33,065 nt of DNA from Alkalibacterium putridalgicola (GTDB lineage Bacteria; Bacillota; Bacilli; Lactobacillales; Carnobacteriaceae_A): positions 1-33,065 of the forward strand of contig NZ_FOBL01000028.1 of the NCBI RefSeq assembly GCF_900109825.1. The letters are read 5' to 3'. The position numbers and the translations under genes were made by a program. Below, piece after piece: positions 31,264 through 33,065 of the stretch. A model generated the notes under the pieces. That model did not search any database. It was not told where the DNA came from and saw nothing but the letters and a program-made list of their open reading frames with translations. Positions within the stretch are counted from its first letter, which is position 1. Each line of letters starts with the position of its first letter.

Positions 31264-32457
31264 ATGAAAGAAAAAACAAAAGATTCGAGAGAAACAAAAA
31301 GGTGGCAGGTGCTGCTGGGCGGAGTACTGATGCAGCTCTGTATTGGCGGTATCTATACATGGAGCCTATTCAATCAGCCGCTCGTCGATACATATGGCTG
31401 GGCCAGGACTGAAGTCTATACAGCCTACTCGCTGATCGTGTTTATTTTTGCACTAGTGACCATTTACTCCGGGCGTCTTCAGGATAAGATCGGACCGAGA
31501 AAAGTAGGTACTATCGGTATCATATTTTTCAGTATAGGTTTGATCGTGGCTTCGATGGCTCGAACACTTCCGGTCCTTTATTTGGGATATAGTGTACTGG
31601 GCGGGATCGGTGTCGGGATGGTTTACGTCTGTCCGTTGTCGACATCATTGAAATGGTATCCAAAGAAAAAAGGGATGGTCACGGGAATCATCGTTGGGGC
31701 CTTTGGTCTTGGCGGATTTGTATTTAATTTTGTGCTCAGTTATTTGATTCAGGAAATAGGTGTGTCTCAAACTTTTCTAGTACAGGGACTGGTTTATGCG
31801 GTCGTTGGTCTGACGGGTGCACAGATGCTGAAGGTACCCAAAAAATCAGATAGCACCCAGCACGTTCTGGTGAACGAAAATGATTTTCAGCCGAAACAGA
31901 TGATGAAAACGAAAACTTTTTATCTCTTATGGGTCATTTACTTTATCGGAAGTCTAAGTGGACTAGTCGTTATCGGTTTAGCACAGGATATAGCCCGGGA
32001 AGTCGTGGGGCTTTCACCTCAGATAGCCGGCTATTCGATCGCCGTTGCCGCAGTCGCGAACGCGCTTGGACGAATAGGATGGGGCGCATTGTCGGATATT
32101 TTTGGACGTCTCCGGGTATTCAGCCTGCTGTTCGTCATTACGGCCTTATCCATGCTGACTTTAAGTTTGTGGACAAATCAGGCTTACTTGTATTTCATCA
32201 TACTGGTTCTGATCGTCAGTAGCTTTGGCGGCTTTCTTGCAACCTTTCCGGCGATCACCAGCGATTACTTTGGCTCATATTATTTTGGGTCGAACTACGG
32301 ATTGATCTACCAGGCGTATGGTGTAGCTTCTCTGGCAGGACCACTTTTACTCGGTCTGACAAGTCAGGATACCCAAGCCTTTCTGATCGCAAGTATTCTT
32401 TCGCTGGTTGGATTAGTACTGACGCTTTTCGTCAGACCACCCAAAACGGCTTATTAA
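31264..32457 (+). CDS. MFS carrier, oxalate/formate antiporter (OFA) type
   Basis: 397 residues with twelve predicted helices. The first helix, with LMQLCIGGIYTWSLFNQPL, is typical of OxlT/OFA proteins. GRLQDKIGPRKVG is the conserved MFS loop 2-3 and its repeat ALSDIFGRLR is seen between helices 8 and 9. Many OFA members are not oxalate carriers, so the substrate is open. The ATG at 31264 has GGGGAG six bases upstream; the frame is open up to 31165, but that extension holds no fitting start. Confidence 0.87.
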   Translation: MKEKTKDSRETKRWQVLLGGVLMQLCIGGIYTWSLFNQPLVDTYGWARTEVYTAYSLIVFIFALVTIYSGRLQDKIGPRKVGTIGIIFFSIGLIVASMARTLPVLYLGYSVLGGIGVGMVYVCPLSTSLKWYPKKKGMVTGIIVGAFGLGGFVFNFVLSYLIQEIGVSQTFLVQGLVYAVVGLTGAQMLKVPKKSDSTQHVLVNENDFQPKQMMKTKTFYLLWVIYFIGSLSGLVVIGLAQDIAREVVGLSPQIAGYSIAVAAVANALGRIGWGALSDIFGRLRVFSLLFVITALSMLTLSLWTNQAYLYFIILVLIVSSFGGFLATFPAITSDYFGSYYFGSNYGLIYQAYGVASLAGPLLLGLTSQDTQAFLIASILSLVGLVLTLFVRPPKTAY

Positions 32458-32498
32458 GAATATGAATGTTTTATCGATAATCATGTATTATAGTGAGA

Positions 32499-32526
32499 AG
32501 AGACTGGATTTCCAGTCTCTTTTTTG
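32499..32526 (+). terminator. Rho-independent terminator of the MFS gene
   Basis: GAGACTGGA with TCCAGTCTC and a very short loop, then six T. Confidence 0.9.
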
Positions 32527-32580
32527 TTTTAAACATGCAAAAGAGGAGACGGGTTATTCTGTTCAAACGCTTTCATTTAT

Positions 32581-32588
32581 GCTATACT
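32581..32588 (+). promoter_or_regulatory. Extended -10 promoter of the 74-aa gene
   Basis: TATGC directly before TATACT (32583-32588), with TGTTCA at 32560-32565 as a poor -35 at 17 bp. Confidence 0.5.
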
Positions 32589-32630
32589 GAAAATGAAAAT
32601 AGGTGGAAGGAAGAGAAAGGAGAATGCGTC

Positions 32631-32855
32631 ATGTTATTCACAGAAGTTTCGGATGAACATGCAAAAGACAAGCATCCGGCAGAGATACTGGCGATCGTGA
32701 CCGGTATCGATAAAAAGGTTATAATGGAAGGTGTAAATGAACACGGTTATCAGAACGTTCTGGATGAGCCATCCTTACTTGATATTTCAGAAGAAGATCA
32801 GAAACGTATTATAGAAGCGCGTAAAATGGGTTATCTTGACGCGACTCTTTTATAA
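32631..32855 (+). CDS. Small soluble protein, weakly RadC-N-like
   Basis: 74 residues, acidic, without membrane segments. I do not recognise it firmly. The order EILAIVTG, then NVLDEPSLLDI and EDQKRIIEARKMGYL resembles the helical N-terminal domain of RadC/UPF0758 proteins (E-L-L-A-I-...-SLEEL-...-A-x-x-L-G), but the helix-hairpin-helix core glycines are not obvious. AAAGGAG at 32616-32622 with eight bases to the ATG at 32631 fixes the start. It is a monocistronic unit. Confidence 0.7.
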   Translation: MLFTEVSDEHAKDKHPAEILAIVTGIDKKVIMEGVNEHGYQNVLDEPSLLDISEEDQKRIIEARKMGYLDATLL

Positions 32856-32866
32856 AGACTAAATTG

Positions 32867-32899
32867 AAAGCTACTCTTCTTTTAGAGTAGCTTTTTCCT
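32867..32899 (+). terminator. Rho-independent terminator
   Basis: AAAGCTACTCT and AGAGTAGCTTT with a six-base loop, then TTCCTTT. Confidence 0.88.
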
Positions 32900-32914
32900 T
32901 TCTTATAATGGCGT

Positions 32915-33065
32915 ATTAGGAGTGGTGAAATCCCAAAGGCAGCTGAGTACGTTCAATGAAGACTGCATTAGCAGTAGCGAAATCCAAAAGGTCGGTGAGT
33001 ACGTCCAATGAAGACTGCATTGGGAGTGGTGAAATCCCAAAGGTCGATGAGTACGTCCAATGAAG
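32915..33065. repeat. Second tandem array, 52-bp period
   Basis: Unit starts at 32915, 32967 and 33019 are 52 bases apart; the third is cut by the window end. Each contains AGTGGTGAAATCCCAAAGG or a close variant, GAGTACGTCCAATG and AAGACTGCATT. CCAATG, the seven bases AAGACTG and CATTGG form a short perfect hairpin at the junction of units 2 and 3. The sequence is not related by eye to the array at 8-466, although the period is equal. It probably continues beyond the window. Confidence 0.9.

Overview
The window looks like chromosomal DNA of a low-to-moderate GC Firmicute. Shine-Dalgarno sites are strong (AGGAGG type). It has a methionine T-box leader, an FMN riboswitch, two perfect-consensus CcpA (cre) sites and Gram-positive lipoproteins. 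The mature N-termini of the two substrate-binding lipoproteins are very rich in Asp/Glu, which would fit a halophilic or alkaliphilic member of the Lactobacillales (Carnobacteriaceae-like); this placement is an inference. No tRNA, rRNA, phage, IS element or CRISPR array was seen.

Layout. (1) 1-466: a non-coding tandem array with an exact 52-bp period, nine units. (2) 467-6091: small, mostly monocistronic accessory genes: a SatA-like GNAT acetyltransferase, a two-helix membrane protein, an FlK-like thioesterase, an unknown 148-aa protein, a HEPN-like/CBS protein coupled to an HSL-type esterase, a calcineurin-like phosphoesterase, and a truncated GNAT remnant. (3) 6212-8211: an APC amino-acid permease overlapping cutC. 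(4) 8229-11218: a T-box leader with an apparent Met specifier, then the metNIQ methionine importer. (5) 11450-23099: a catabolic-looking cluster. An SDR, an alpha/beta hydrolase, a divergent KAS III-like protein, a complete LivHMGFK-type ABC importer, a CoA-transferase, a second alpha/beta hydrolase, a TetR regulator and a thiolase lie head to tail. The first promoter is overlapped by two oppositely oriented cre sites and followed by two TGAATGA-type palindromes. (6) 23107-27650: FMN riboswitch with two successive terminators, then ribD-ribE-ribBA-ribH and a one-base-overlapping HAD phosphatase. (7) 27844-32457: a polytopic membrane protein, a stand-alone PspC protein, an aldo/keto reductase with a MerR-style promoter, an AEC carrier and an OFA-type MFS carrier. 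(8) 32631-32855: a small protein with a weak RadC-N-like look. (9) 32915-33065: a second tandem array, unrelated in sequence but again of 52-bp period, running off the window end.

How the parts work together. The strongest candidate for a little-described system is region 5. As an inference, an imported short-chain acyl ester, lactone or keto compound would be hydrolysed (two serine hydrolases), activated with CoA (CoA-transferase), oxidised (SDR) and cleaved to acetyl-CoA (thiolase). The KAS III-like enzyme has an unknown role. The set would be repressed by glucose through CcpA and induced through the local TetR regulator. Regions 4 and 6 are classical RNA-regulated methionine and riboflavin supply units; the HAD protein in region 6 is a good candidate for the poorly assigned phosphatase step of riboflavin synthesis. 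Arrays at both ends would also fit an assembly contig broken at repeats.
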